Shown here: positions 12,278 to 35,299 of the stretch, in pieces
Layout of the letters: each line of letters begins with the position of its first letter
Numbering within the stretch: position 1 is the first letter of the stretch
Assembly: GCA_035048485.1 (NCBI GenBank)
Contig: CM068585.1
Coordinates: forward strand, 54,183,910-54,247,909
Direction: 5' to 3'
Length of the DNA: 64,000 nucleotides
Source of the DNA: Pteria penguin
Taxonomy: Eukaryota > Mollusca > Bivalvia > Pterioida > Pteriidae
Translations under genes and position numbers: made by a program
Notes under the pieces: model-generated
What the model was told of the DNA's origin: nothing
Seen by the model: only the letters and a program-made list of their open reading frames with translations
Databases searched by the model: none

Positions 12278-12954
12278 GCCCGTCGCTTACTTTGGACGGG
12301 ATCAATGTGAACGTATGGTTTTATAACCCCCAAACTTGGGTCTCTTTGGTAACACTTTTATGAAATATTGAAAGCCAAAAGGTGGCTTCCCCTACACTAC
12401 ATGTATTTTAGCTTTCTGTATAAGTTTCATGAAAAACAACTGACGTTTACTTAATTTATCGCGTTACATAGAATCTCCATAGCATCTTATCATAGTAAAA
12501 ATCCAAGTTCCAACTCCGTACCAACAAAACAGAATTTGCTCAAAATCAAAACGCCGCTTCTCCTACCCTATTTAAGCATTCTGTATTAGTTTCATGAAAA
12601 ACAGTTGACATTTACTTAAGTTATTACGTTCCATATCATCGTACTATAGCAAAAATAAAATCAAAGTCCCGTAACTCCGGAACGACGAAACCGAATTTGC
12701 TCAAATTCGAAAGGCGGCTTTCCTTACATTATCGAAGCATTCTGTATGAGTTTCATAAAAAAACTGACGTTTATTTAAGTTATTGCGTTCCATAGCATCT
12801 TTTCACGGAATTTGCTGAAAATCGCTTCCTTTACACTATTTAAGCATTCTTTATGAGTTTCATGAAATACAGCTGACGTTTACTAAAGTTATTGCTTTGC
12901 ATATCGGACGGACGGACATCGCCATACCATAATACGTCCCGTATTTCGACGGGC
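12278..12954. mobile_element. Candidate non-autonomous element with internal tandem repeats
   Basis: The block is bounded by perfect 8-bp inverted ends, GCCCGTCG at 12278-12285 and CGACGGGC at 12947-12954. Inside, a unit holding CATTCTGTATGAGTTTCATG and TGACGTTTACTTAAGTTATT is repeated at about 12441, 12606, 12765 and 12874, so spacing is irregular (about 110 to 165 bp). The right end carries GGACGGACGGACATCGCCAT. No ORF spans it. It looks like a widespread short interspersed element, but I cannot name the class. Confidence 0.5.
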
Positions 12955-13136
12955 GTATAAAAAGACCTTATACGATTTCAAAATTGATGATATTTACACT
13001 CATGAGCCGAATTCAAAATTATTTGACTGATGGAGAACAGAAATTACAAAAATGATACACACAATGATAAATATAAAATATCAATGAAAAATTTCACAAA
13101 ATTAAAGCACTCTGGTTTTTTTTTTTTCTTTGGGGG

Positions 13137-13204
13137 GGGGGGGGTTGGTTGTTTATATATATATATATGTATGTATGTATATATGTATATATGTATATAT
13201 ATAT
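13137..13204. repeat. Poly-G run and TA/TG-rich low-complexity tract
   Basis: A T run and a G run at about 13117-13144 are followed by TATATG repeats. The two long ORFs crossing it on opposite strands are repeat artefacts. Confidence 0.85.
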
Positions 13205-13479
13205 GTTCGCTTAAGAATGGGATATGATTCTCATCTCGATGTCTAAATCTGGATTTTGATTCAGAAAAAAAATGTATTCCTACGTCTTTTTCTTTTAATA
13301 CGCTTTTTGTTTCGTAGCGGTTGAGTAGTCTTCTATATGCCTTAGGATTTGTCACAGACAAATATTAATCCATGAGATTAAGAAATGATATTAATCCATG
13401 AGATTAAGAAATGATATTTTTAAAATTTCATAGAAATGAAAGCATGTGTCTTAGTGTTAAATGAATATTAAACTTAGTA

Positions 13480-15460
<1,981 letters not shown>

Positions 15461-15464
15461 ATCT

Positions 15465-18305
15465 TTTGGCATATCCCCATACATCTTTTCCTCATAAGAG
15501 CCTCGGTCCATTCTAAATCAGATAGTGCCATCTTAACTTGTCAACACTGACTGCAGAAAATCCAGGGTTTTCTGAGCTTTCTTTCCTAACATTAATCATT
15601 TTCTTCGTCCATTCATTCCTTTTGTTGTTTATATATAACTTAAAACTTTATCACCCTGTCCGCCGGCTCCTACTCTGATAATGATAAAATATAGGGACAC
15701 TATTTCGGTCTGGGTTGTTGCTGTTGAACAGTTCCTTTTTAGATGACCTGCCATGTGACAGATTCAATATTCCGCCCATTGTATCCACTTGAACTTCTCT
15801 GGCTTAGGTATTTTCACTCGAGGATTACCTGGTTTACTTTAGGAAAGGAAACATTGTATACCTGTCTTGTTGCCCAATACGGGTTTGTTATTTATATTTT
15901 TCTGACCCGTGGTGACTCTTCTATTTCGTTATTTTCTGACACTATAATTTTGCACTCTTGATTTGTAAAGGGATATAGGCTTTGGGATAATTCATTTGAA
16001 ACAGTTAAATTAACACGATAAATCAATTTTAACAGATTTAATGTATCTTCGTTGAAAGTGTGGTGACACACCTGCACAACGTCGAAAGTGTATATGCAGT
16101 TGTGGAACTGCAAGTAAACGTCGGCATTATAAACAATGTAAATCAGTCGCGAACACAGGAGAACAAGATTGCTACTTAACTTGAAAGAAACCGTTATCTT
16201 TGGCTTTCAGTTTGTTTTTTGAGGTTTTTTTTAGCCCTGTGGATATCTATATTTTCAAATGTCCCTTATATCACTGTAACACATTGTAAAATGTAGTTCA
16301 TTACACGGATTTCCATATACCATTATGGTTTGCATTGTATATTAGCGCGTTATGACATTGTATTAAAAGGAACCTATGACGAATTGGAAATTTCATTTAA
16401 ATCGCACGTACAACGACATTGATTTTCTATAAATCATATATAGGCACGACCAAAACTAAAGTAGATGTGAATCAATTGTTGTAATGAAATGTAACTCAGA
16501 ACGAGATATCTTCGTGGTCACGCGCCCACATAAAGATTCCATTTTCTTGAATTCCGGATTGATCTGTACGCCGTAACTATGCGATTGTTCGTGTACGATG
16601 TGGTTAAAAAACGCATAACAGTTGGTCCTTGCGAAAGACGTATTTTACTCCCAATATTAAGTGTAGAATTAGCAAAGTATGGTCACCAGTTTTTCTTGAA
16701 ACTAAAAGAGTGAATACCAGCTTAATTTAAAAAATATTAAAAATGTTCTTAAGGCCGAACTTTGGATGTCAATGTAAATTACGCTTGTACAGGTTTGTAA
16801 CCATTTTTAGTTATGCAGATACAATAGACATTTCAAAGTAGATTAAACAGCGAGTATCATTTACGGGATTTTTCTCGGTGCCGTTGTCGGACTTTAACTT
16901 GGGAAGTAACAATCAACGTGTCGTCTGCACGCCTCGGATGAAGTTCTGCACTTTACTGCGTATTCGTTCGCTCGAACCTCACCAAACCTATTAGGCGTTG
17001 ATTAGGTAAGTATTAAAGTACAAATATTTTATCCCCGCATGTATGAATGGTAGAGCTCCACTGTACTGGAAAAAACCCCCTAAACAATTACCTTCAAATA
17101 TAAATCATTGGGCATCTTTCTTATCTAGGTACAACTTAGATGGAGATTACAAGAGAGGATATTTTTGCACGAGAATCTGGAATGCAGAAACTGATTATAA
17201 TATTATTCATGGTAAATATTTATGATTTGTGTCAGTTAAGTAAACATAAATTATAGATGAATAGGTATGATTTTCACTGCAGTCAGTACATGAGTGGGTA
17301 TGTTTTACACTTTGCCCAATATATGAAAAAATAGGGTGCCATCGACTCCAGCTGCAACCAGCCGTACCGAAAATCATTGCAAGTAACCTAATTACCCCTC
17401 CCCGCCCTCTTTATGATCTAGATGTAGATATATTTATAAGATTTCTAATGATCTAGGACTGAATATAAAAATCTGATTATAGAGTTATGATAATTATTAC
17501 AGCAGCTCATACAAAAAGAAGAGAAATTAGAGATACCTTTAAGCTTATGAATGATAAATAAATAAATAAATATAAGTTACAAGAAAATCTACATTTTCCA
17601 ACTTTTGTATCTATAAATAGAATGTAATCTATATTCCGTACCAGATGTAATTTTTTCAAGCATTACAAAATAATTGCTGTTATAAAGAGATGCGCTGTTC
17701 TAGTGGTAGATGTACTCCCCTACCAACATTAAAGTTATGAGTTCCGTCCCGTCGACTCTTCTTTCTTTTTTTTTTTTTAGTTTTTACTATTACAAATTTT
17801 TGTTCAAAGCCAAAGCATTTTTATTTCTTAGAAGAACAACATATTTCCTAATTTTAGAATTCAGGTATTAAAACAAATTAATATAGTTGCGTCTTGTGCT
17901 CTTATGAAACTACGGCAAAGAAGAAAAGGAAATGTTTCAATAAACATTTTTCTCAGGATATCTTGTCAGATGTCTTCTAATTTCTGTTTCATAATAAGCA
18001 CCTCTGACGATGTTATTTGCAAAACTTACAGGACTAAGCACACGTAATGCTGATGATATATGTAACAAAATCAAGGATTTTGTGAAAAATACTCCAGTTC
18101 CAAATCATAGAGATTCATGTGCAATATTCTTTTAAAAATGAAGTAGGGTTTATCAAACATGTGGGTTTTTTTTTTTTTTTTTTTTTTTGACGTTATTCAA
18201 TTTTTCAAAATCAAGAAGACGGAAAGCCATAGTCATACTCAGGAAAACACTGATTAATACGTTTGTAACCAGACTATCTTGAATTCAATCACTTAATCAA
18301 AAAAG
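15465..18305. other. No gene recognised
   Basis: Several frames of 60-73 residues exist (15743-15961, 15892-16113 minus, 17043-17225), but none carries a motif I know. A poly-T tract lies at 18165-18188. Confidence 0.45.
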
Positions 18306-18309
18306 TTTA

Positions 18310-18745
18310 ATTTCTGATCACACTCGATCTTTAGCACACCTGAGCGATTTCGGTGAACAGAAAGCAATTCTTGTGTTGGACGGCACTTATATCTGCATCG
18401 AGAAAAGCAACAACTTCTATTTCCAGCGTCGTTTTTTCAGCGTTCCCAAATTAAGACCCCTAGTGAAACCTAGGTTTATTACATCCACCACAGAATATTT
18501 TGTATCTTTATTAGGATCAATCTTTGACATCAGTAAGAACAATGGCGAATCTATTTTAAATCACATTCATAGAAACAACGTGACTATGGCATTTTCGTTG
18601 GCAATATTGGCTGCAGAGATTCCCCCTCACTTCTAGATGACTTAGACATTAACGCAGAGATGTCCAGATTTTTGTGTAAAGGACAAAAATCCCATGTCTG
18701 CGGATGATGCAAACATGAGTCGACTATTGACAAATATGAATTGAC
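18310..18745 (+). pseudogene. DDE transposase relic (PIF/HARBI-like, DDE_Tnp_4 style)
   Basis: The frame reads AILVLDGTYICIEKSNNFYF, with the first catalytic Asp in LDGTY. It continues with KLRPLVKPRFITSTTEYFVS, then LLGSIFDISKNNGESILNHI, and opens until a stop at 18636. After a frameshift, DLDINAEMSRFLCKGQK and then SADDANMSRLLTNMN can still be read to about 18740. The order matches eukaryotic DDE_Tnp_4 transposases of the Harbinger/ISL2EU group. The second and third catalytic regions are damaged or absent, so it is an inactive fragment. I found no terminal repeats. Confidence 0.65.
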
Positions 18746-19343
18746 GCGTTTCTACAATTAAACCCCTTAAAATAATAATCAGGTTAATTTTAAATAAGAT
18801 TAAATCTTCCAAGACGTCAAATGCTATCTTGAAAGTTTGATAAACTGTTTGATCATCTTCATCATCATCATCAACATTATTGTATTTGTCGTCGTCTATT
18901 AAAATCACCTAACATTTTTCAATTATTCATATATCTCCAATTTTTATGCAATTCAAAGCACCGAGGTATCAATCGTCGTAGTTTGGCCATATATATAAGT
19001 AAATAATCTTTGGTTCCTCCACACTTTGGAAGTTCGCAACTGAACCATTTATTTATAGATAATATATAAAACATGATTGTACATGGTTAGAAAATTGATT
19101 TTGTTAACACTCATAAACTGCAGTCAAGCATATTTGATTAATAGAGAACAATAAGTTACAAAAATGATACATAGAACGATATATATAAATACCGAATTAA
19201 AATTTCACAAAATTAAAGAATTCTTTGAGGTACGTCTTCAGATATATCTTTAAGAGGTATTGTTTGTTAGTATCACTGTAACATAGCGCATGCTATTTTA
19301 AATCTCTCAATATGTTTAATTGAAAAAGACTCACTTAGAAAGC

Positions 19344-19399
<56 letters not shown>
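19344..19399. repeat. (CA)n microsatellite
   Basis: A pure CA run of about 56 bp. Confidence 0.97.
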
Positions 19400-19400
<1 letters not shown>

Positions 19401-19479
19401 TTATAATAACAAATGCGAATATGCATTATTATAACGTGAAAATAGGAGTCATTATTCCATCAATTTCTTGTAAGAGGTT

Positions 19480-20835
19480 AAGGAAGGCGACTCTTTTTTA
19501 CGGTAGAAAGGCGATGACAATATTTGGTAAGAATGGTCACGGTAGGCAACCATCAGGTGGTATAAATGGTTACATTATGAAACAAACTTAAAAGGCGATA
19601 TGAATGGTAACGTTAAGCGAGGGTATTCTGTGATGGTACAACTGGTCATACTAAGGGCCAATAATTCACGGTGTATTACAAGAAAAGTTATTGGTCAATA
19701 TTATACGGTTTTCCTGGTGGTCACTCCGCTTTAGGATGTGAAACTGTATTTAGACTTATCATAATAGGTGACAATGGTTTAAGTGGTGTTACTGACCACA
19801 CTAGGCGACAATATTATGCAAAATATTGGCTTTTGACAGGAGGCGACAATGTTATGCGGGAGTATGTGGGGTTTTTTTGGTTTTTTTGGTTTTTTGGTGG
19901 AGGTATGATTGTTCACGTTAGGCGACAAGACTAGTCGCTGATACCACTGGTCGCGGTCGGCAAAAATGTTATAAGGTGAAATGATTGATGCCGGTCGGTA
20001 ACAATGTTATACGGCGATATGACTGGTTACGGTAGGTAACAATGTTACACGGTGATATGACTGGTCACGGTAGGCAACAATGTTACACGGTGATATGTCT
20101 GGTTACGGTTGTCAACAATGTTATACGGCGATATGACTGGTCAGGCTGGGTAATAATGTGATACAGCAATATCACTTGTTACGGTTGGCGAAAATGTTAT
20201 ACGGTGATATGACTAGTCACGGTAGGCGACAATGCTGTGCGGTGAAATAACTGATAAACGTAGGCGACAATGTTATAAGGTGGTATGACTACTCATGATA
20301 GTGACAATGTTATACGGCGATATGACTGGCAACTGTAGGCGACTATGTTATACGGCAATATGACTCGCCACGGTAGGCGACTATGTTATACGGCAATATG
20401 ACTCGCCACGGTAGGCGACTATGTTATACGGCGGTATGATTCGCCACAGTATGCGACTATGTTATACAGCGATATGACTGGCCACGTAGGCGACTATGTT
20501 ATACAGCGATATGACTGGCCACGTAGGCGACTATGTTATACGGCGATATGTCTGGTCACGGTAGGCAACAATGTAATATGATATGACTGCTCACGGTAGG
20601 CAGCAATGTTATGCGGTGTTATGACTGGCCACGGTAGGCGACTATGTTATTCGGCGATATGAATGATCACAGTAGGCGACAATGTTATACGGCGATATGA
20701 CTGGTCATTGTAGGCAACAAAGTTATACAGTGATATGATATGTCAAGGTAGGCGACAATAAGAGACACTGAGATGATTGGTCAAGGCAGGCAACAATGCT
20801 CTATGATGATATTACTGGTCGAAGTACATCCACAA
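19480..20835. repeat. Minisatellite, about 38-bp unit
   Basis: Roughly 1.3 kb of diverged units close to GACTGGTCACGGTAGGCAAC then AATGTTACACGGTGATAT. Units are most regular from 19990 to 20760 and strongly eroded at the left end. An 87-residue frame at 19671-19934 is a by-product of the repeat. The array ends about 550 bp upstream of the start codon of the Cys-rich gene. Confidence 0.9.
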
Positions 20836-20839
20836 TGTA

Positions 20840-21371
20840 TTTAAAGATTATGGACATGTGAGGTATTTATTACTTGTACCATAATACAACAACTTCCTCA
20901 ACGTTTTCTTTTTGAATATAATTATCGCCTGTATTTGAAACCCTTGTAAAAATTGAAGAGTGTATTCTTATTGCATATTATTTTATGTTAAAGGAGCATT
21001 TATGATAAATAAGGGCCTATTGTTGTCATTCAATCATTTACATACCATATACTTTGGTTTTTGTCTGTAAGCATTCAATGAATTTACCTTATATCTTTCG
21101 AACTATAATGAAGTGCCCCGCTGTACGACCATGACATAAGACTCCAAAATCAAAGCATGCACCTTCCATCATTTTATAAATATATGTAAAATCTGAAAAC
21201 TGTAGGATAAAACAAGTTGAGTTTTTGTATAACAATAAAAGTGCTGACGGTAAAAGGGTGGACGGACAGACGGAATGATAGACAAACCTATGGGTCCTAT
21301 AAATCATTCGTATTACTGAGGCCATTGCCATTAATTATTTGATGTTATTTATTTATGATATAATATTTTAG
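20840..21371. other. Upstream region of the Cys-rich gene
   Basis: I see no strong TATA box close to the start codon. A possible splice acceptor (TATTTTAG, AG at 21370-21371) 20 nt before the ATG would place an upstream 5' untranslated exon here or further left, but I could not identify its donor. Confidence 0.4.
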
Positions 21372-21391
21372 GCCTATGTCAGTGAGTTACG

Positions 21392-27568
<6,177 letters not shown>

Positions 27569-27622
27569 AGAGATGGTATGTATATAAAGTGATATACTAC
27601 AGATGCATATGGGTATACATTA

Positions 27623-27628
27623 AATAAA
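27623..27628 (+). terminator. Polyadenylation signal AATAAA
   Basis: A canonical hexamer 55 nt after the stop of the Cys-rich gene. Confidence 0.6.
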
Positions 27629-27629
27629 T

Positions 27630-27655
27630 CAGTGATTATTTATTTATTTATTTTT

Positions 27656-27686
<31 letters not shown>

Positions 27687-27935
27687 TTTTTTTTAATTTT
27701 TTAAATAATCAGATATAGGAAATGAATAAATATTTCACTTGAAACGTGAAACATTTTTGAAACATAGCGTATATGGTGCAGTAATAGGTATGTGTTTTAT
27801 ATGCATTAACATCGCTAGGTCCAGTCCGCTGCTCATGGATTTTTAGTTCTCCAAAGTAGTCACAAGTCCAGCTTTCTGTGCTTTCTGTACTGACTCAAAA
27901 TTTATTACTTGTAATTATCTGTGACATAAGTTTTT
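27630..27935. other. AT-rich region after the Cys-rich gene
   Basis: ATTT and CTTT low-complexity runs at 27635-27700, otherwise unremarkable. Confidence 0.5.
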
Positions 27936-27939
27936 AAAT

Positions 27940-28090
27940 TATTCTAAAACTAAGGGATTTCTCCCTCATGCAAATGTTTCTCATTAGATTAATTCTTTGG
28001 CTGTTACACCTAGGTCAATTTCTTGATTAGTTTGTTCTTCAAACTTTTACACTTTGGATCGCGGAAAAGAGATTAGTTGTCGAAATTTTC
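27940..28090 (+). repeat. Dispersed repeat D, degraded copy
   Basis: Shared landmarks with 4782-4990 and 37241-37400 are CTAAAACTAAGGGATTTCTC, CCCTCATGCA and TTAGTTGTCGAAA. The GCATCTGGTGCA end is lost. Confidence 0.55.
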
Positions 28091-28275
28091 ATATGATATA
28101 CCAATTAATACACATAAATATATATTTTTATATTTATTGCATATGAAGTACTAATTAATACACATATATGTATATGTTGTTATATTTATTGCATATGATG
28201 TACCAATTAATACACATATATTTGTTGTTATATTTATTGCGTATGATGTACCAATTAATACATACATAGTTATTA
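28090..28275. repeat. Short tandem array, about 50-bp unit
   Basis: About three and a half units of GATGTACCAATTAATACACA followed by an AT stretch and TTATATTTATTGC. It directly follows a degraded D repeat. Confidence 0.75.
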
Positions 28276-28565
28276 ATTTTTATTAATTTTTTTGTATATT
28301 ATAAAAATTTAAGCATAATAAATATACCTCGTTAAGTAAAATATTTTCAAACAAAATTTATTTTCTTATAGGCATGACGTGGTGAAATATGCAGAATAAT
28401 CGGAAACATCATTGTCTAGATATAATAATGACAATGTTTAAGGAATTCAAAAATAGTTTCCATTAAAAGTGTGATCCCAACGTTGTGTTCAGAGTTTGTT
28501 TGATGTAGTTCTTTATAAGAAAATAAAAAAAAGGGTTCGTACATAATTTGATATTTTAAGATGTA

Positions 28566-28650
28566 ATTCAAAGATGACATAAGTTGTCGAAATGCGCATC
28601 TGGTGCACAAAATTAGAAGGTATATATGTTTTGTATTTAATATGAATCAT
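28566..28650 (+). repeat. Dispersed repeat D, 3' end copy
   Basis: GACATAAGTTGTCGAAATGC, then GCATCTGGTGCACAAAATTA, then AGGTATATATG, as at 4976 and 41333. Confidence 0.7.
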
Positions 28651-28654
28651 AATG

Positions 28655-29220
28655 TGATAAAATATGTACATGTACAGGAATAACTACAGCTATACAAAGA
28701 AAGAGCAGGTTCGATATGTAATAATAGCTGCCCTCGTTAGCACTACACTAAAAAACAACGGAATAATCAACTCTCCCAAACTGAAATATACAGAGATTGA
28801 AATTAGCTTCCTCTGTAAAAAAAAAATGAAAATTAGCAAATTTATATGATCTATATGCTCTAATGACAAACAGGTACTAAAAAAAATCGCCCACATTATA
28901 ATACTGCATATAAATATTACAACCACATATTCTTAATACGTGGATATCCTTAATGCTTAAAGGTCACAGGAAAAGACTTTTTTCTCTCTTTGTTTTGTTG
29001 TATGTAGGTCTCAATAATCGAAATAATTTATTTCCACATTCTCATCACATTCGGCTGAGTATTTATTTACCTTTTAATCGACTCTTAAAAGAGTTATCGT
29101 TCTTATACGATTCAAGCAATTTCATTGGATTAAAGAAAATGACGTCATTTCTGCCAAACTCGAAAGAGAAAGTAATTACATATTGTAAATATCACGATCG
29201 TAATGCCTATTTAAATTGGA
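28655..29220. other. No gene recognised
   Basis: AT-rich. Overlapping frames on both strands (28664-28926) and a 100-residue plus-strand frame (28953-29255) lack recognisable motifs. The latter runs into the acidic ORF at 29225 in a different frame. A TGACGTCA lies at 29140-29147. Confidence 0.4.
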
Positions 29221-29224
29221 GAAA

Positions 29225-29401
29225 ATGGATTATGACGACATGGAGTATGTTGTGAAGCCATACCAGTTTGAGCCTGACTAGTTTCAAATGTTGGAGGAGC
29301 AGGAATACGAGCCAGTCACGAGTGATACGGAGGAATCTGCATCTGCATCTGACAGTTCCGAGACACATACTGACATAACGATGTTGAAAACATTGCTTTA
29401 G
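29225..29401 (+). pseudogene. Acidic ORF with VKPYQFEP start, one internal stop
   Basis: ATG at 29225 opens MDYDDMEYVVKPYQFEPD, then a TAG, then about 40 acidic and serine-rich residues (EEQEYEPVTSDTEESASASD) to a TAG at 29399. A PY-x-FEP start followed by an acidic stretch is typical of the N-terminal region of invertebrate proteins with a P2X7-intracellular-like Cys-rich module. The module itself is not found downstream. It may be the first exon of a decayed gene or a TE-carried copy. The family link is by recall only. Confidence 0.3.
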
Positions 29402-30124
29402 TTTAGATCTAGATGAGTGGTACGTAAGCCAATGTTATAATATCTATCTATCTACGTATACTGCAACACCCTCTTACGAATATTATGTGCAGACTAGACA
29501 TAGACTACATTCAGTAATATTAAGCAACCTTACTTGAAAGGGAGGGGGGAGGGGGCTTAATTCAAGGTTTAATTCAAGATCCAAATACTGTGCTTTATAA
29601 ATGATCAAAATTGTAATTTAAACAGTGGAAATTGGAATAACTCGGAAGAGATACTTAGGCTACAATCAATTGAAAAAAAGTAAATATTACCTTAAACTTG
29701 TCAGTTTACATACAGTTTTACTATTACATGTATCAAGGACTTATACCTGTATAAGTCCTTGCATGTATTCATTGACATACATACACATGTATATGTATAT
29801 AGGTCTCTGATGTATTGCAATATATGTATATTTGATATATTTGTGTTCATAATTTTCTGCCCCCCCCTCCGTTACTATGCCTATGCGTTTAAAGGATTTG
29901 ACATCTGACTCCCGAGGTTTTTTTTACCCCCCTCAACCCCATGGAATTACCAGTGCTTTAACTTTTTTTCTTCATCTTTGTCATTGTTGTTTTGATACTT
30001 TTTGGTGGTTTTCTTTTTATTTTTACTGTATCCAAATACATATTTTCATGACAACTAACCATATCAATGCAAAGTTTGAAGAGCTCTATTCAATATACAT
30101 TCCTTCAACCTTGGTTGATTAGGG
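29402..30124. other. No gene recognised
   Basis: AT-rich with short purine and pyrimidine runs. An 81-residue frame at 29877-30122 is phenylalanine- and histidine-rich and is not recognisable. Confidence 0.45.
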
Positions 30125-30129
30125 CTTAC

Positions 30130-30272
30130 CATTACTTTCAACAATTTCTTCAGTTACATTGCGACATGGAAGTGGGAGGATTAACAACAAAGTGGTGCAA
30201 CCCGTGAATTGAACAAAAGACCTTCTGCACTGTAATCCAAGTGCTTAACATATACACCAACTCTGCCCCATT
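30130..30272 (-). mobile_element. tRNA-derived SINE, degraded
   Basis: The same landmarks as 6519-6692 are readable: ACATTGCGACATGGAAGTGG, GTGGTGCAACCCGTGAATTG (eroded B box on the minus strand) and CACCAACTCTGCCCC at the head end. Confidence 0.6.
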
Positions 30273-30274
30273 GC

Positions 30275-31508
<1,234 letters not shown>

Positions 31509-31684
31509 GTGTGTGTGCTAATGCCTACTATACCATCATATATGGTAAAAATAAATTTTAAAATATTTTAAGTGTTTGTGACCATATCTTAATAGAATAA
31601 TAATACTTAAATTCAACAGTTGTCTTTCTGTAAAAGCTGACCGTGATAATTCGGCCCATTCTTTAACTTTTTTTTCATCAAGAT

Positions 31685-32030
31685 GCCGATGAGACGGAAA
31701 AACGAAAGTAGTCACATTACAGTACCATCTTTAACTTTTAAGTCTCAGCTGAATCCTTCAGCTTTAGCAAGAAATGGATTTCGTGCAAAGCAGTCAGGTA
31801 TGAAATGATCTAAACATATATGTGAGGACCCTTCTGGTATCTACAGCTTGTCCATCTAGTGCTACTTGCATCTGTGCTAATGACGTGAACAAGTTCAACA
31901 ACCCAGTCCACATGAGACTTGTCTCTTCCCCCCTTCCATGTTCTCCGAAATTTCGGAAATTGGAAGACACTAACGTCCGAGTTCGTACTGGTATTGTTAC
32001 ATCCAAATACTACACAGTGGACCATGTCCC
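31685..32030 (-). pseudogene. THAP-domain relic
   Basis: On the minus strand, ATG near 32025 opens MVHCVVFGCNNTSTNSDVSV, giving the C-x4-C start of a C2CH THAP zinc finger, then FQFPKFRRTW. In a second frame, after a small indel in an ATAT stretch near 31825, ICLDHFIPDCFARNPFLAKA follows, which supplies the C-x2-H pair and the conserved F of THAP domains. A TGA then interrupts DLKVKDGTVM. THAP domains bind DNA in host regulators and in P-type transposases. Only the DNA-binding part is present, so it may be a broken first exon of either kind. The frameshift and stop make it non-functional as read. Confidence 0.65.
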
Positions 32031-32345
32031 CACTCAAAGATTTTATTTAATTATTGTTAACACGTGCACAGCGTCTATAGTTTCCCCTACTTTCATTTTA
32101 ACAATGACAGAAATGACGTCACGCGCCGAATAAATACGGAGATTTACGAATATTACCGAAGAATTCTATAAATAACTTCTCGTTTTTAAAGAAGTACAAC
32201 GACGTATCGTACATTGGAGTGAGACGATTCTCGTTTGGTTTAAGAGATGAACAATTTTAGATGCTAAAATTCATTTATAATTTTTACATTTCCCGTGACC
32301 TTTAATGCAATCTGGAAACACTCTTGTATTGTTAAAACTGTGTCT

Positions 32346-34315
<1,970 letters not shown>

Positions 34316-34334
34316 CCTATAGTATATCCTCACG

Positions 34335-34425
34335 GCATAGGAGTACGGTCACAAAGAGGAAGAGGTACGAGGTTTCAAAGAGAAGTAAGTAGCGATGTCT
34401 CAAGTGTTCAATATTCAAGAGCGTT
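34335..34425 (+). other. Exon-like segment, copy 1 of a short duplication
   Basis: An acceptor-like TATATATCCTATAG (AG at 34320-34321) precedes a frame reading YPHGIGVRSQRGRGTRFQRE, which ends at the donor-like GAGAA|GTAAGTAG. The last 75 bp recur at 34555-34625. The protein piece is arginine- and glycine-rich and unrecognised. It could be a real exon or a repeat. Confidence 0.3.
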
Positions 34426-34447
34426 TCCACTCCAATAATTATGTTAC

Positions 34448-34545
34448 TAAGGACATTCATGGCTGGTGTGACTAGCCAAGCAGGGGACGCTCACTTCTCT
34501 CAGGCACTTGGTCTCACCTCTGAATTTCAGGGGTCCGTAAACGGA
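34448..34545 (+). repeat. Dispersed repeat R2, copy 1
   Basis: AAGGACATTCATGGCTGGTG ... CAGGGGACGCTCACTTCTCT ... ACCTCTGAATTTCAGGGGTC. Shared with 42346-42440 and, in part, 36836-36910. It lies between the two exon-like duplicates. No coding content. Confidence 0.65.
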
Positions 34546-34554
34546 GTACAGCCA

Positions 34555-34625
34555 CCATGAGGACGAGATACGAGGTTTCAAAGAGAAGTAAGTAGTGATG
34601 TTTCAAGTGTTCAATATTTAAACGC
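34555..34625 (+). other. Exon-like segment, copy 2 of a short duplication
   Basis: Repeats ACGAGGTTTCAAAGAGAAGT and AGTAG-x-GATGT-x-TCAAGTGTTC of copy 1 with a few substitutions, including the donor-like site. Confidence 0.45.
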
Positions 34626-34629
34626 ACAT

Positions 34630-35295
34630 ACATTTCATTAATTGTATTACATCTCCGTTGTAGTGTCTCAAAGCAGAGGAAGTTATGAACACAAAACTAA
34701 CATAACCTCTGATGGCACTACACAATGATAATTGATATAAACCGTTTGGTCAAGATTATCAAATCATAATCAGTGTGCTCATTACTTCGTGTAAGGAGTG
34801 TTTTACGTACTGACGTTTACCCTTATATGTGTTCGTCGTTTTTACTGACTCATCAGAATGATAGGAGTTGTCACTAAGGCTTTAACCCCCGATAAGTTTA
34901 AGGTCCTAAGCTGATAATACCATAAACTTACCATAATCAATTCAGTGCGTATGATACTTGTTAAAAGTTCACATTTAAGTTCCTTTAAGGTTTAAAGCTT
35001 AACTTATCATTAAATACCAGAAGCATCGGTGTTTCCTCTTGAAAATGATATCGCTAAGAAGTTAAATTGAGTCAAATAAGAAAAAGCATATTTACTTTGA
35101 TGTCAGTATATCACCTTATACAATCACCTGAATTACACGTCGTTGAGTAAAATTTCTTTCTTTTCCTCTCTTAAAAAGTGTAATTGAATTATATGTGATT
35201 TTTATAACAAACAATGCAACGATTTTTAAAAGGCAATAGTTAAAGAATAATTCTAATGCATCTTGTTTGTAACACACGATCTCATTGGCTGTCCG
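34630..35295. other. No gene recognised
   Basis: AT-rich. No ORF or repeat worth naming. Confidence 0.5.
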
Positions 35296-35299
35296 ATTT

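Noticed and set aside
17043..17225. 60-residue ORF with a mixed composition
   Set aside because: No recognisable motif, no splice context and no matching copy elsewhere in the window.
19480..20835. Possible CRISPR-like array with 38-bp period
   Set aside because: The whole unit is repeated, without unique spacers, in a eukaryotic setting.
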